Position numbers and translations under genes: made by a program. Shown here one piece after another: positions 1 to 5,625 of a DNA stretch of 6,671 nt. Numbering within the stretch: position 1 is the first letter of the stretch; each line of letters begins with the position of its first letter. Source of the stretch: Pseudomonadota bacterium (GTDB lineage: Bacteria > Pseudomonadota > Alphaproteobacteria > Acetobacterales > Acetobacteraceae); contig JAKAZJ010000110.1 of the NCBI GenBank assembly GCA_021826565.1, positions 1 to 6,671 of the forward strand. Direction: 5' to 3'. The notes under the pieces are model-generated. The model ran no database searches. It saw only the letters and a list, made by a program, of their open reading frames with translations, and was not told the DNA's origin.

Positions 1-27
1 ATGGTCGAACACACCGAAACGGATCAT
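1..27 (-). CDS. Start of a divergent gene, probably luciferase-like (LLM) flavin-dependent monooxygenase (5' fragment)
   Basis: Read on the minus strand, an ATG at 27-25 opens a frame translating as MIRFGVFDH, which then leaves the window. An N-terminus of the form M-x-F-G-[IV]-F-D-H is typical, as I recall it, of bacterial luciferase-like flavin-dependent oxidoreductases, where it forms the first beta strand of the TIM barrel. These enzymes use reduced FMN and O2 to oxidise organic substrates. Only nine codons are visible, so no catalytic residue can be checked. A GGAG at 44-41 (minus strand) lies 13 bases upstream of the ATG, which is long for a Shine-Dalgarno spacing. The gene is divergent from the oxygenase operon starting at 157, an arrangement often seen for co-regulated catabolic genes. 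The call rests on a short motif and context; chance is a real alternative. Confidence 0.42.
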
Positions 28-49
28 GTGGAGCGTCTTTCTCCCGGGG

Positions 50-69
50 ACCGGCGGAGCGTAGCCGGT
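50..69. repeat. Inverted repeat ACCGGC-N8-GCCGGT in the divergent region
   Basis: The two 6-base arms at 50-55 and 64-69 are perfectly complementary around an 8-base spacer. The element lies between two divergently oriented gene starts, so an operator for a dimeric regulator is plausible. At this GC content a 6+6 inverted repeat also arises easily by chance. There is no T-run after it, so it does not look like a terminator. Confidence 0.25.
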
Positions 70-146
70 GGCGGGCGCGGCGCAAGGGGAGGGCCAAGGG
101 ACGGCATGGACGCGGCCTCGCTCATGGCGCCATCATCGCACCAACC

Positions 147-151
147 GGAGG
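147..151 (+). promoter_or_regulatory. Ribosome binding site GGAGG that decides the ferredoxin start
   Basis: A perfect GGAGG ends five bases before the GTG at 157. Although the same frame is open back to the window edge with an ATG at position 1, this site together with the position of the Rieske domain fixes GTG 157 as the start. Confidence 0.75.
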
Positions 152-156
152 AACCT

Positions 157-480
157 GTGTCCCAGAACCCGATCTGGCGCCCGCTTTGCGCCCGCGCCGA
201 TCTCTCGCCCGACCTGCCGACCCGGATCGAACGCGACGGCACCGGCTACGCCGTGTTCCTGCTGGGCGATCAGCCCTACGTCACCGAACCATTCTGCACC
301 CACGGGCCCGGGCTGCTCTGGGACGGCGATATCGAAGGCGAGGAGATCGTCTGCCCGTTCCACCAGGGCCGCTTTCACATCCCGACCGGCCGACCCACCG
401 GCGCGCCCTGCACCGCGCCGTTGCGCGTGTTCCGCGCCTGCGTGATCGACGCGCAGGTCTGCATCGCGGACGCGCCGTGA
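157..480 (+). CDS. Rieske [2Fe-2S] ferredoxin (non-haem dioxygenase electron-transfer component)
   Basis: This is a 107-residue cytoplasmic protein that is essentially one Rieske domain. The cluster ligands form C47-x-H49-x16-C66-x2-H69, in CTHGPG and CPFHQG, as in soluble ferredoxins of bacterial three-component ring-hydroxylating oxygenases. The length of about 105 residues fits that family. It would carry single electrons from a ferredoxin reductase to the Rieske centre of an oxygenase, most likely the one encoded at 1451-2737. The start is GTG 157 after a strong GGAGG; a longer ATG-initiated version would add 52 low-complexity residues with no family support. The stop overlaps the next start (GTGA, 4 bases), which implies translational coupling with the PdxA-family dehydrogenase. 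No membrane segment or export signal is seen. The family is clear; the redox partner is inferred from the operon. Confidence 0.92.
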   Translation: MSQNPIWRPLCARADLSPDLPTRIERDGTGYAVFLLGDQPYVTEPFCTHGPGLLWDGDIEGEEIVCPFHQGRFHIPTGRPTGAPCTAPLRVFRACVIDAQVCIADAP

Positions 481-1457
481 GCAGCCCCCATGTCGCGATC
501 GCGCTCGGCGATCCCGCCGGCATCGGACCCGAGCTGGCGCTGAAGGCCGCGACCGATCCGCGCGTGCTGGCGGTGTGCACGCCGGTGCTGTTCGGCGCGC
601 GGGCCGCGCTGGAAACCCACGCGGCTTCCTGCGGGATCGGCACCCGGATCGTGACGGTTGACCGCGTCACCGATGCCGTTGCCGGACCGGACCGGGTGGC
701 GCTGCGCGAGACCGGCACGGACGCCGCACCACAGCTCGGCGCGATCGCCGCGGCGCATGGCCGCGCCGCGCTGGAAGCCGCCGGTGCCGCGATCGACGCG
801 GCGCTGGCCGGCGAGGTTGCCGCCGTCGTCGCCTGCCCGCAGACCGAGGCCGCGATCCACGCCGCCGGGATCGATTTCGACGGCTACCCGTCCTTCGTCG
901 CCCGGCGTACCCGCACGCCGCCCGAGGACGCGTTCCTGATGCTGTGTTTCGATGCGACGCGGATCGTGCACACCACGCTGCACGTGTCGCTGGCGCGCGC
1001 GATCGCGCTGATCACGCGCGCGCGCGTCGGCCACGTGCTGGACGCCGCGCACGCCACCTTGCGCCGGCTGGGGGTGGCAACCCCGCGCCTGGCCGTTTCC
1101 GGCCTGAACCCCCATGCCGGCGAAGCGGGCGCGTTCGGCCGCGAGGAGATCGAGCTGATCGCCCCGGCGCTGGCAGACGCCCGCGCGCGCGGCATCGATG
1201 CCGAAGGCCCGTTCGGCGCCGACACCATGTTCCATCGCACCGGCTACGACGCCTTCATCGTCATGTATCACGACCAGGGGCACCTGGCGGCCAAGCTGCT
1301 GGCGCGCAACCGCACCGCGGGGCTGACGATCGGCACGCCGATCCTGTTCTCCTCCGTCGCGCATGGCAGCGCGCTGGACATCGCGGGCAGCGGCCAGGCC
1401 AGCCCGGAAGCCGTGATCGAAGCCATCCGCCGCGTGATCGGAGCCGCGCCATGCTGA
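477..1457 (+). CDS. PdxA-family NAD-dependent dehydrogenase, TphB-like (probable cis-dihydrodiol carboxylate dehydrogenase)
   Basis: The 326 residues match the PdxA fold in length and motifs: GDPAGIGPE at 11-19, GLNPHAGE at 209-216, MYHDQGH at 263-269 and a late SSVAHGSALDIAG. The three expected divalent-metal histidines are present (H169, H213, H265). In 4-hydroxythreonine-4-phosphate dehydrogenase the substrate region reads TGP..K and GHTEF. Here it reads ACPQTE (119-124) and GYPSF (136-140), so residues that handle the phosphorylated substrate are changed. From memory, terephthalate dihydrodiol dehydrogenase TphB shares this ACP..E.AIH.AGI.F.GYPS pattern. The likely role is therefore oxidative decarboxylation of a dihydroxycyclohexadiene carboxylate to a catechol, with NAD(P)+ as acceptor. 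Automatic annotation will probably call it PdxA. It starts at GTG 477 inside the ferredoxin stop with no strong ribosome binding site, suggesting coupling. It overlaps the oxygenase gene by 7 bases. Confidence 0.88.
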   Translation: MSSPHVAIALGDPAGIGPELALKAATDPRVLAVCTPVLFGARAALETHAASCGIGTRIVTVDRVTDAVAGPDRVALRETGTDAAPQLGAIAAAHGRAALEAAGAAIDAALAGEVAAVVACPQTEAAIHAAGIDFDGYPSFVARRTRTPPEDAFLMLCFDATRIVHTTLHVSLARAIALITRARVGHVLDAAHATLRRLGVATPRLAVSGLNPHAGEAGAFGREEIELIAPALADARARGIDAEGPFGADTMFHRTGYDAFIVMYHDQGHLAAKLLARNRTAGLTIGTPILFSSVAHGSALDIAGSGQASPEAVIEAIRRVIGAAPC

Positions 1458-2737
1458 AACGTGAACAGAACGAGCTGCTGACCCGCACCGGACCCGGCAC
1501 GCCGATGGGCGCGCTGTTCCGCCGCTACTGGCATCCCGCGCTGCTGGCGCACGAGCTGCCCGCGCCCGACTGCCCGCCGGTGCGGGTGCGGTTGCTGTCG
1601 GAGCGGCTGATCGCGTTCCGCGATACCGACGGACGCCTGGGGCTGATCGATGAGTTCTGCGCCCATCGCGGTGCCTCGCTGTGGTTCGGGCGCAACGAAG
1701 CCTGCGGCTTGCGCTGCCCGTATCACGGCTGGAAATACGACGTGACCGGCGCCTGCCTGGAGGTGCCGTCCGAGCCCGACGATAGCGGGTTTCGCGATCG
1801 CATCCGTCTGAAATCCTACCCGCTGGTGGAACGCGGCGGCGTGCTGTGGACCTATATGGGCCCGCCCGAGCACCAGCCGCCGCTGCCGGCATGGGAATTC
1901 GCAATGGTCGCGGGGCCGCAGAGCTACACCTCGAAACGCCTGCAATTCTCCAACTGGTTGCAGGCGCTGGAAGGCGGGATCGATTCTTCCCATGTCTCGT
2001 TCCTGCACCGCGACGGCCTGCTGTCCGATCCGCTGATGAAAGGATCGCCCGGCACCCGCTATAATCTGGCCGACGCGCGCCCGGTGTTCGAAGTGGTGGA
2101 GCAGCCGGCCGGCCTGTTCATCGGCGTGCGCCGCAACGCCGAACAAGGGGCGCATTACTGGCGCATCACGCCATGGTGCCTGCCCGCCTTCACCATGATC
2201 CCGCCGCGCGGCGATCATCCGGTGCATGGGCATTTCTGGGTACCGATCGATGACGAAACCTGCTGGGCCTGGAGCTTCGACTACCACCCGACCCGTCCCC
2301 TGACCGTGGCGGAACGCAGCGCGATGGAACAGGGCAAGGGCATCCACACCCAGGTGGACCCGGTCACGTTCATCCCGCTGGCGAACCGGTCGAACGACTA
2401 CCTGATGGACCGGGACGCGCAGCGGGACGGACGATTGTTCAGCGGCGTGGCCGGAATCGCGATGCAGGACGCCTCGTTGCAGGAAAGCATGGGGCCGATC
2501 GCGGACCGGACGATCGAGCATCTGACCACCACCGACAACGGCATCATCATGGCGCGCAACGTGCTGCTGCGCGTGGCGCGCGCGCTGGCGGACCGCGGCG
2601 CGGCACCGCCCGGCACCGGGCCGGAGGCGCAACAGATCCGTTCCGCCGCGGTGATCCTGCCGCCCGACGTCGCCTTTGCCGAAGCCGCCGCCGCGGCCCT
2701 GCGTGTACGGCCGGGCGAACGCCACGCCAGCGTGTAG
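1451..2737 (+). CDS. Rieske non-haem iron oxygenase alpha subunit, phthalate 4,5-dioxygenase type
   Basis: The 428-residue protein has an N-terminal Rieske domain with C70-x-H72-x16-C89-x2-H92 (CAHRG and CPYHGW), followed by the catalytic domain. The mononuclear iron site is visible as EGGIDSSHVSFLH, giving H181 and H186, with D178 as the bridging acid. The third ligand is probably D340 in MQDASLQES. The opening NELLTRTGPGTPMG and the late DRTIEHL stretch are typical of the single-subunit phthalate dioxygenase/phenoxybenzoate dioxygenase group rather than alpha-beta naphthalene-type enzymes. The enzyme would add O2 to an aromatic substrate, using electrons relayed by a Rieske or plant-type ferredoxin. 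GGAG at 1440-1443 is 7 bases before the ATG, and the gene overlaps the preceding dehydrogenase by 7 bases. No beta-subunit gene or reductase follows. O-demethylation or monooxygenation, which related proteins carry out, remains possible; the substrate is unknown. Confidence 0.92.
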   Translation: MLKREQNELLTRTGPGTPMGALFRRYWHPALLAHELPAPDCPPVRVRLLSERLIAFRDTDGRLGLIDEFCAHRGASLWFGRNEACGLRCPYHGWKYDVTGACLEVPSEPDDSGFRDRIRLKSYPLVERGGVLWTYMGPPEHQPPLPAWEFAMVAGPQSYTSKRLQFSNWLQALEGGIDSSHVSFLHRDGLLSDPLMKGSPGTRYNLADARPVFEVVEQPAGLFIGVRRNAEQGAHYWRITPWCLPAFTMIPPRGDHPVHGHFWVPIDDETCWAWSFDYHPTRPLTVAERSAMEQGKGIHTQVDPVTFIPLANRSNDYLMDRDAQRDGRLFSGVAGIAMQDASLQESMGPIADRTIEHLTTTDNGIIMARNVLLRVARALADRGAAPPGTGPEAQQIRSAAVILPPDVAFAEAAAAALRVRPGERHASV

Positions 2738-2749
2738 GGCTTGCCTGCC

Positions 2750-2764
2750 GCGCCGGTCCGGCGC
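2750..2764 (+). repeat. Short GC hairpin GCGCCG-GTC-CGGCGC between oxygenase and aminotransferase genes
   Basis: A perfect 6-base stem with a 3-base loop begins 12 bases after the oxygenase stop, within the 65 bp gap. No U-tract follows, so it is not a classical intrinsic terminator. It could protect or process the upstream mRNA, or be chance in GC-rich DNA. Confidence 0.25.
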
Positions 2765-2802
2765 ATGGCGGGCGCCAACCTTTCCCCTTCGGAACCGCCA
2801 AG

Positions 2803-3978
2803 ATGCCCGAGACCTATCACGCCGGCCGCCATTTCCTGCAAATCCCCGGCCCCACCAACGTGCCGGACCGCGTGTTGCGCGCGATCGACCGGCCGACGAT
2901 GGACCATCGCGGGCCGGAATTCGGCCAACTGGGCACGGCACTGCTGGCCGGGCTGCAGAAGGTATTCCAGACCTCCGGCCCGGTGATCGTCTATCCGGCC
3001 TCGGGCACCGGGGCGTGGGAGGCAGCGCTGACCAACACCCTGTCGCCGGGCGATACCGTGCTGATGTGCCGCACCGGCTGGTTCGCGACCTTGTGGAACG
3101 AGATGGCGGTGCGGCTGGGACTGACGCCGATCTTCCTGGATACCGACTGGCGGCGTGGCGCCGACCCGGCGGCGATCGGCGCGGCGCTGGCCGGCGACCG
3201 CGAGCACCGGATCAAGGCGGTCTGCGTGGTTCACAACGAAACCTCGACCGGCTGCACTTCGCGCATCGACGAAATACGCGCCGCGATCGATGCCACGGGG
3301 CACCCGGCGCTGCTGCTGGTGGATACGATCTCCTCATTGGCCTCGATCGATTACCGCCACGAGGCATGGGGCGTGGATGTGACGGTGGCCGGATCGCAGA
3401 AGGGGCTGATGCTGCCCCCCGGGCTATCGTTCAACGCGATCAGCGCCAAGGCGCTGGCGGCAGCCGAGCACGCCAAGCTACCGCGCAGCTACTGGGACTG
3501 GCGGCCGATGCTGGAGGCCAACAAGACCGGGTATTTCCCGTACACGCCCGGCACCAACATGCTGTACGGCGCAAACGAAGCGGTGAAGATGCTGCTGGAG
3601 GAAGGGCTGGCCAACGTGTTCGCCCGCCACGATCGCCACGCCGAGGCGACGCGCCGCGCCGTGCGCGCCTGGGGGCTGGAAATCCAGTGCGCCGAGCCGC
3701 GGCATTATTCGTCATCCCTGACCGCCGTACGCCTGCCGGAGGGGCACAGCGCGGACGCGCTGCGGGCGGTGATCCTGGAGCGCTACAACATGAGCCTGGG
3801 GAATGGTCTCGGGATGCTGAAGGACCGCGTGTTCCGCATCGGCCATCTGGGCGATTTCGGCGATCTGCAGCTTCTGGGGACGCTGGGGGGCGTGGAGATG
3901 GGGCTGCGCGCAGCCGGCGTGCCGCATCGGCCGGGCGGGGTGCAGGCCGCGATCGATTACCTGGCGGGGAACGCCTAG
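2803..3978 (+). CDS. Class V PLP-dependent aminotransferase, serine-glyoxylate aminotransferase-like
   Basis: The 391 residues fit the alanine/serine-glyoxylate aminotransferase family (fold type I). Visible landmarks are PGPTNVPDRV near the N-terminus (15-24), the cofactor loop ASGTGAWEAAL (66-76), VVHNETSTG (142-150), the PLP-binding aspartate in VDT (D174), the Schiff-base lysine in GSQKGL (K200), GYFPYTP (243-249) and the carboxylate-binding arginine in FRIGHLGD (R345). The pattern is close to SgaA of serine-cycle methylotrophs, which converts serine plus glyoxylate to hydroxypyruvate plus glycine. Related class V enzymes also act on alanine or other small amino acids, so substrate specificity is not settled. 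The ATG at 2803 starts just before the conserved PGPT motif; GGA at 2791-2793 is a weak ribosome binding site. It lies 65 bp after the oxygenase gene and 47 bp before dgt, with no obvious terminator on either side. It may be co-transcribed with either neighbour. Confidence 0.9.
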   Translation: MPETYHAGRHFLQIPGPTNVPDRVLRAIDRPTMDHRGPEFGQLGTALLAGLQKVFQTSGPVIVYPASGTGAWEAALTNTLSPGDTVLMCRTGWFATLWNEMAVRLGLTPIFLDTDWRRGADPAAIGAALAGDREHRIKAVCVVHNETSTGCTSRIDEIRAAIDATGHPALLLVDTISSLASIDYRHEAWGVDVTVAGSQKGLMLPPGLSFNAISAKALAAAEHAKLPRSYWDWRPMLEANKTGYFPYTPGTNMLYGANEAVKMLLEEGLANVFARHDRHAEATRRAVRAWGLEIQCAEPRHYSSSLTAVRLPEGHSADALRAVILERYNMSLGNGLGMLKDRVFRIGHLGDFGDLQLLGTLGGVEMGLRAAGVPHRPGGVQAAIDYLAGNA

Positions 3979-4025
3979 GGCGGACGGGTTTGGAGGCAGG
4001 GGCCGGCGCGGTGTAAGCCCGACCG

Positions 4026-5180
4026 ATGCCGCCCCTCCCCGCCCCGCACGCCGCCGACCCCGCCGCCTCTCGCGGCCGGCTTTACGCGGAACCGGAAGCC
4101 GCCACCCGGTCCCCCTATCAGCGCGACCGCGACCGGGTGATCCACTCCACCGCGTTCCGCCGCCTGCAATACAAGACCCAGGTCTTCGTCAACCACGAGG
4201 GCGATTTCTTCCGCACCCGCCTGACCCATTCGATCGAGGTGGCACAGATCGCCCGCTCGATCGCCCGCGCCCTGGGGCTGAACGAGGATCTGACCGAAGC
4301 CGTCGCCCTGGCCCATGATCTGGGCCACCCGCCGTTCGGCCATGCCGGCGAGGAAGCGCTGAACCAGGCAATGAAGCCGTATGGCGGGTTCGATCACAAC
4401 GCGCAGTCGCTGCGCGTGGTGACGTTGCTGGAAGCCCGCTATGCCGCTTTCGACGGCCTCAATCTGACCTGGGAAACCCTGGAGGGGTTGGTCAAGCATA
4501 ACGGCCCGCTGCCGAAGCCGCCGCCCTACATTGCCGAATACGACGCACGCCACAAGCTCGATCTGAGCACGAATCCCTCGGCCGAGGCGCAGGTTGCAGC
4601 GCTGGCCGACGACATCGCCTATCACAGCCATGATCTGGATGACGGGCTGCGCGCGCGCCTGTTCGGCTTCGAGGAGATCGCGCATCTGCCGGTGGTGGCC
4701 GAGGCGCTGCGCGCCGCGCGCCACGCCAGCCTGGACGTGCCGCCGCCGCGGCTGCGCCATGAAACGATCCGCCGCGTGATCGACGCGCTGGTGGGCGACG
4801 TGATCGCCGAGAGTACGCGGCGGCTGGAGAAGCTCGCGCCGCGCGACGCCGATGCGGTGCGCCGGGCGAAGCGGCGGATGGTGGGGTTCAGCGAACCGAT
4901 GGAGGCGGCGAACCGCGCGATCAAGGAGTTCCTGCACGCGCGCATGTATCGCCACTGGCGGGTCAACCGCATGACCAGCAAGGCGCGCAAGCTGACCGGG
5001 GAATTGTATCGGCTGTTGCTGGCGGAACCGGAATTGCTGCCCGATGACTGGCGCGCCCGCGCCGGGGAGGCAGGCGGGGCGCGCGCGGCGGTGACGGTGG
5101 CCGATTACGTGGCGGGGATGACCGATCGCTACGCGATGGACGAATACCGGCGGCTCACGGATCTGTCGGTCACAGGCTGA
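4026..5180 (+). CDS. dgt: Deoxyguanosinetriphosphate triphosphohydrolase-like protein (HD domain)
   Basis: This 384-residue HD-superfamily phosphohydrolase hydrolyses dNTPs, classically dGTP, to the nucleoside and tripolyphosphate, balancing nucleotide pools. The N-terminal FRRLQYKTQVFV (45-56) and the metal site are clear: H68 in RLTHSIEV, H97-D98 in AHDLGHPPFGH, and a distal aspartate in DDIAYH (195-200). FDHNAQ (122-127) and the closing MTDRYAMDEYRRL are also characteristic. The length fits the short proteobacterial type-2 'dGTPase-like' subfamily, whose preferred dNTP is often unknown. An in-frame TAA at 4014-4016 precedes the ATG, so 4026 is the earliest possible ATG start. The N-terminal residues ADPAASRGRLY agree with alphaproteobacterial homologues. 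No good Shine-Dalgarno is seen. The gene is followed downstream by argS, the common alphaproteobacterial order. Here a small broken gene lies between them. Confidence 0.95.
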   Translation: MPPLPAPHAADPAASRGRLYAEPEAATRSPYQRDRDRVIHSTAFRRLQYKTQVFVNHEGDFFRTRLTHSIEVAQIARSIARALGLNEDLTEAVALAHDLGHPPFGHAGEEALNQAMKPYGGFDHNAQSLRVVTLLEARYAAFDGLNLTWETLEGLVKHNGPLPKPPPYIAEYDARHKLDLSTNPSAEAQVAALADDIAYHSHDLDDGLRARLFGFEEIAHLPVVAEALRAARHASLDVPPPRLRHETIRRVIDALVGDVIAESTRRLEKLAPRDADAVRRAKRRMVGFSEPMEAANRAIKEFLHARMYRHWRVNRMTSKARKLTGELYRLLLAEPELLPDDWRARAGEAGGARAAVTVADYVAGMTDRYAMDEYRRLTDLSVTG

Positions 5181-5188
5181 TCGTCGCG

Positions 5189-5217
5189 CTGGAAATTCAC
5201 CCCCGGCCGCTCTATAT
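5189..5217 (+). promoter_or_regulatory. Candidate sigma-70 promoter upstream of the 5248 gene and argS
   Basis: CTGGAA at 5189-5194 and CTATAT at 5212-5217 are separated by 17 bases. CTATAT matches the -10 sequence reported for many alphaproteobacterial housekeeping promoters, and CTGGAA matches CTTGAC at four of six positions. This is the only AT-rich patch in the dgt-argS interval. Transcription would begin near 5224, giving a leader of about 24 bases before GTG 5248. It could let argS be expressed independently of dgt. No transcript evidence is available. Confidence 0.4.
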
Positions 5218-5235
5218 CCTGACGGCATCACTCTC

Positions 5236-5240
5236 AGGAG
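5236..5240 (+). promoter_or_regulatory. Ribosome binding site AGGAG for the broken gene at 5248
   Basis: AGGAG ends seven bases before GTG 5248, which is near-ideal spacing. It is the main evidence that a gene begins here, because the frame it opens stops after only 53 codons and would otherwise be ignored. Confidence 0.6.
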
Positions 5241-5247
5241 CCTCGCC

Positions 5248-5623
5248 GTGCGACCCGGCCCCACCACCCTGCGCGACTTGGCAGCCGCCGCCGGCAGCGT
5301 GATGGAGTGGCTGCCCGAGAATCAGGTGCTGCCGCCCTGCCCGTCCCGACCGGTGCCGGAGACCGATCCTCCCGCCGGATGCAGCACCGGCAGGCGCTCG
5401 AACGGCTGACCAGCGAGGCGGACGAACGAACACGCAACCGCGCCCAGCGCATCTCCCGCGCGTTTGCCGCATGCGGGCTTGCACTGTCCGGCGCGGTCGG
5501 TATCTGGAGCAACCCGTGGTCGCGGGAACGCTCGCCATCGTCGCCATCGGCGGGCCGACCGCCGCCTTCACCCTCGCCCGCACCTTGCCGCCACGGCCGG
5601 CCGCGCCGCCCCCGGAACCATGA
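5248..5623 (+). pseudogene. Frameshifted gene for a small two-helix membrane protein, function unknown
   Basis: The GTG at 5248, behind a strong AGGAG, begins VRPGPTTLRDLAAAAGSVME and stops at 5407-5409. From about 5380 the next frame (codons starting at multiples of 3) carries a charged helix, RQALERLTSEADERTRNR, then a hydrophobic segment, FAACGLALSGAVGIWSNP. Near 5516 protein-like sequence moves to the third frame with VVAGTLAIVAIGGPTAAF and LARTLPPRPAAPPPEP, ending at TGA 5621-5623. Each switch equals loss of one base. Restoring both gives 378 bases, or 125 residues: amphipathic N-terminus, charged helix, two membrane segments and a proline-rich tail. Third positions stay G/C-rich in each successive frame, supporting a recent break. 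The second break probably lies in AACCCGTGG (5511-5519), where AAC-CCG-GTG would be intact. It ends with an ATGA overlap onto an argS start. It may be a true pseudogene or sequence error. I do not recognise the family. Confidence 0.6.
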
Positions 5624-5625
5624 CC

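Larger units (their letters stand above)
28..156. promoter_or_regulatory. Divergent intergenic region, probable control region of both flanking transcription units
   Basis: These 129 bases separate the leftward flavin monooxygenase-like start from the rightward ferredoxin start. They should hold both promoters if the divergent reading is right. The stretch is very GC-rich and I see no convincing -35/-10 pair on either strand. It contains two inverted repeats that could be operators: ACCGGC-N8-GCCGGT at 50-69 and the perfect palindrome ATGGCGCCAT at 124-133. No regulator gene is visible inside the window. The plus-strand frame of the ferredoxin is open through this whole region, but the residues look low-complexity and unlike a Rieske domain, so I treat it as non-coding. 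Confidence 0.4.

Noticed and set aside
2..64. Possible C-terminal tail of a rightward gene ending at TAG 62-64
   Set aside because: Twenty residues in this frame match nothing I recognise. The minus-strand reading MIRFGVFDH over the same bases has family resemblance, so I prefer the divergent gene.
1..156. N-terminal extension of the Rieske ferredoxin from ATG at position 1
   Set aside because: The extra 52 residues are rich in Gly/Arg and unlike any Rieske ferredoxin N-terminus, while GGAGG at 147-151 is ideally placed for GTG 157. The open frame is expected by chance at this GC content.
1014..1027. Alternating ACGCGCGCGCGCGT tract as a Z-DNA or regulatory element
   Set aside because: It lies inside the dehydrogenase coding region, where it encodes Thr-Arg-Ala-Arg-Val with the preferred GC-rich codons. 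Coding explains it adequately.
375..1904. 509-codon open frame on the minus strand
   Set aside because: It is antisense to the dehydrogenase and oxygenase genes, which have clear catalytic motifs. Its translation is rich in Arg/Ala/Gly with no recognisable domain, typical of high-GC shadow frames.
2750..2764. Intrinsic terminator after the oxygenase gene
   Set aside because: The 6-base stem is not followed by a T-run, so the evidence supports only a short hairpin.
3975..5267. 430-codon open frame on the minus strand
   Set aside because: It is antisense to dgt, with Arg/Gly/His-rich composition and no domain. Its length follows from strong third-position GC bias in dgt.
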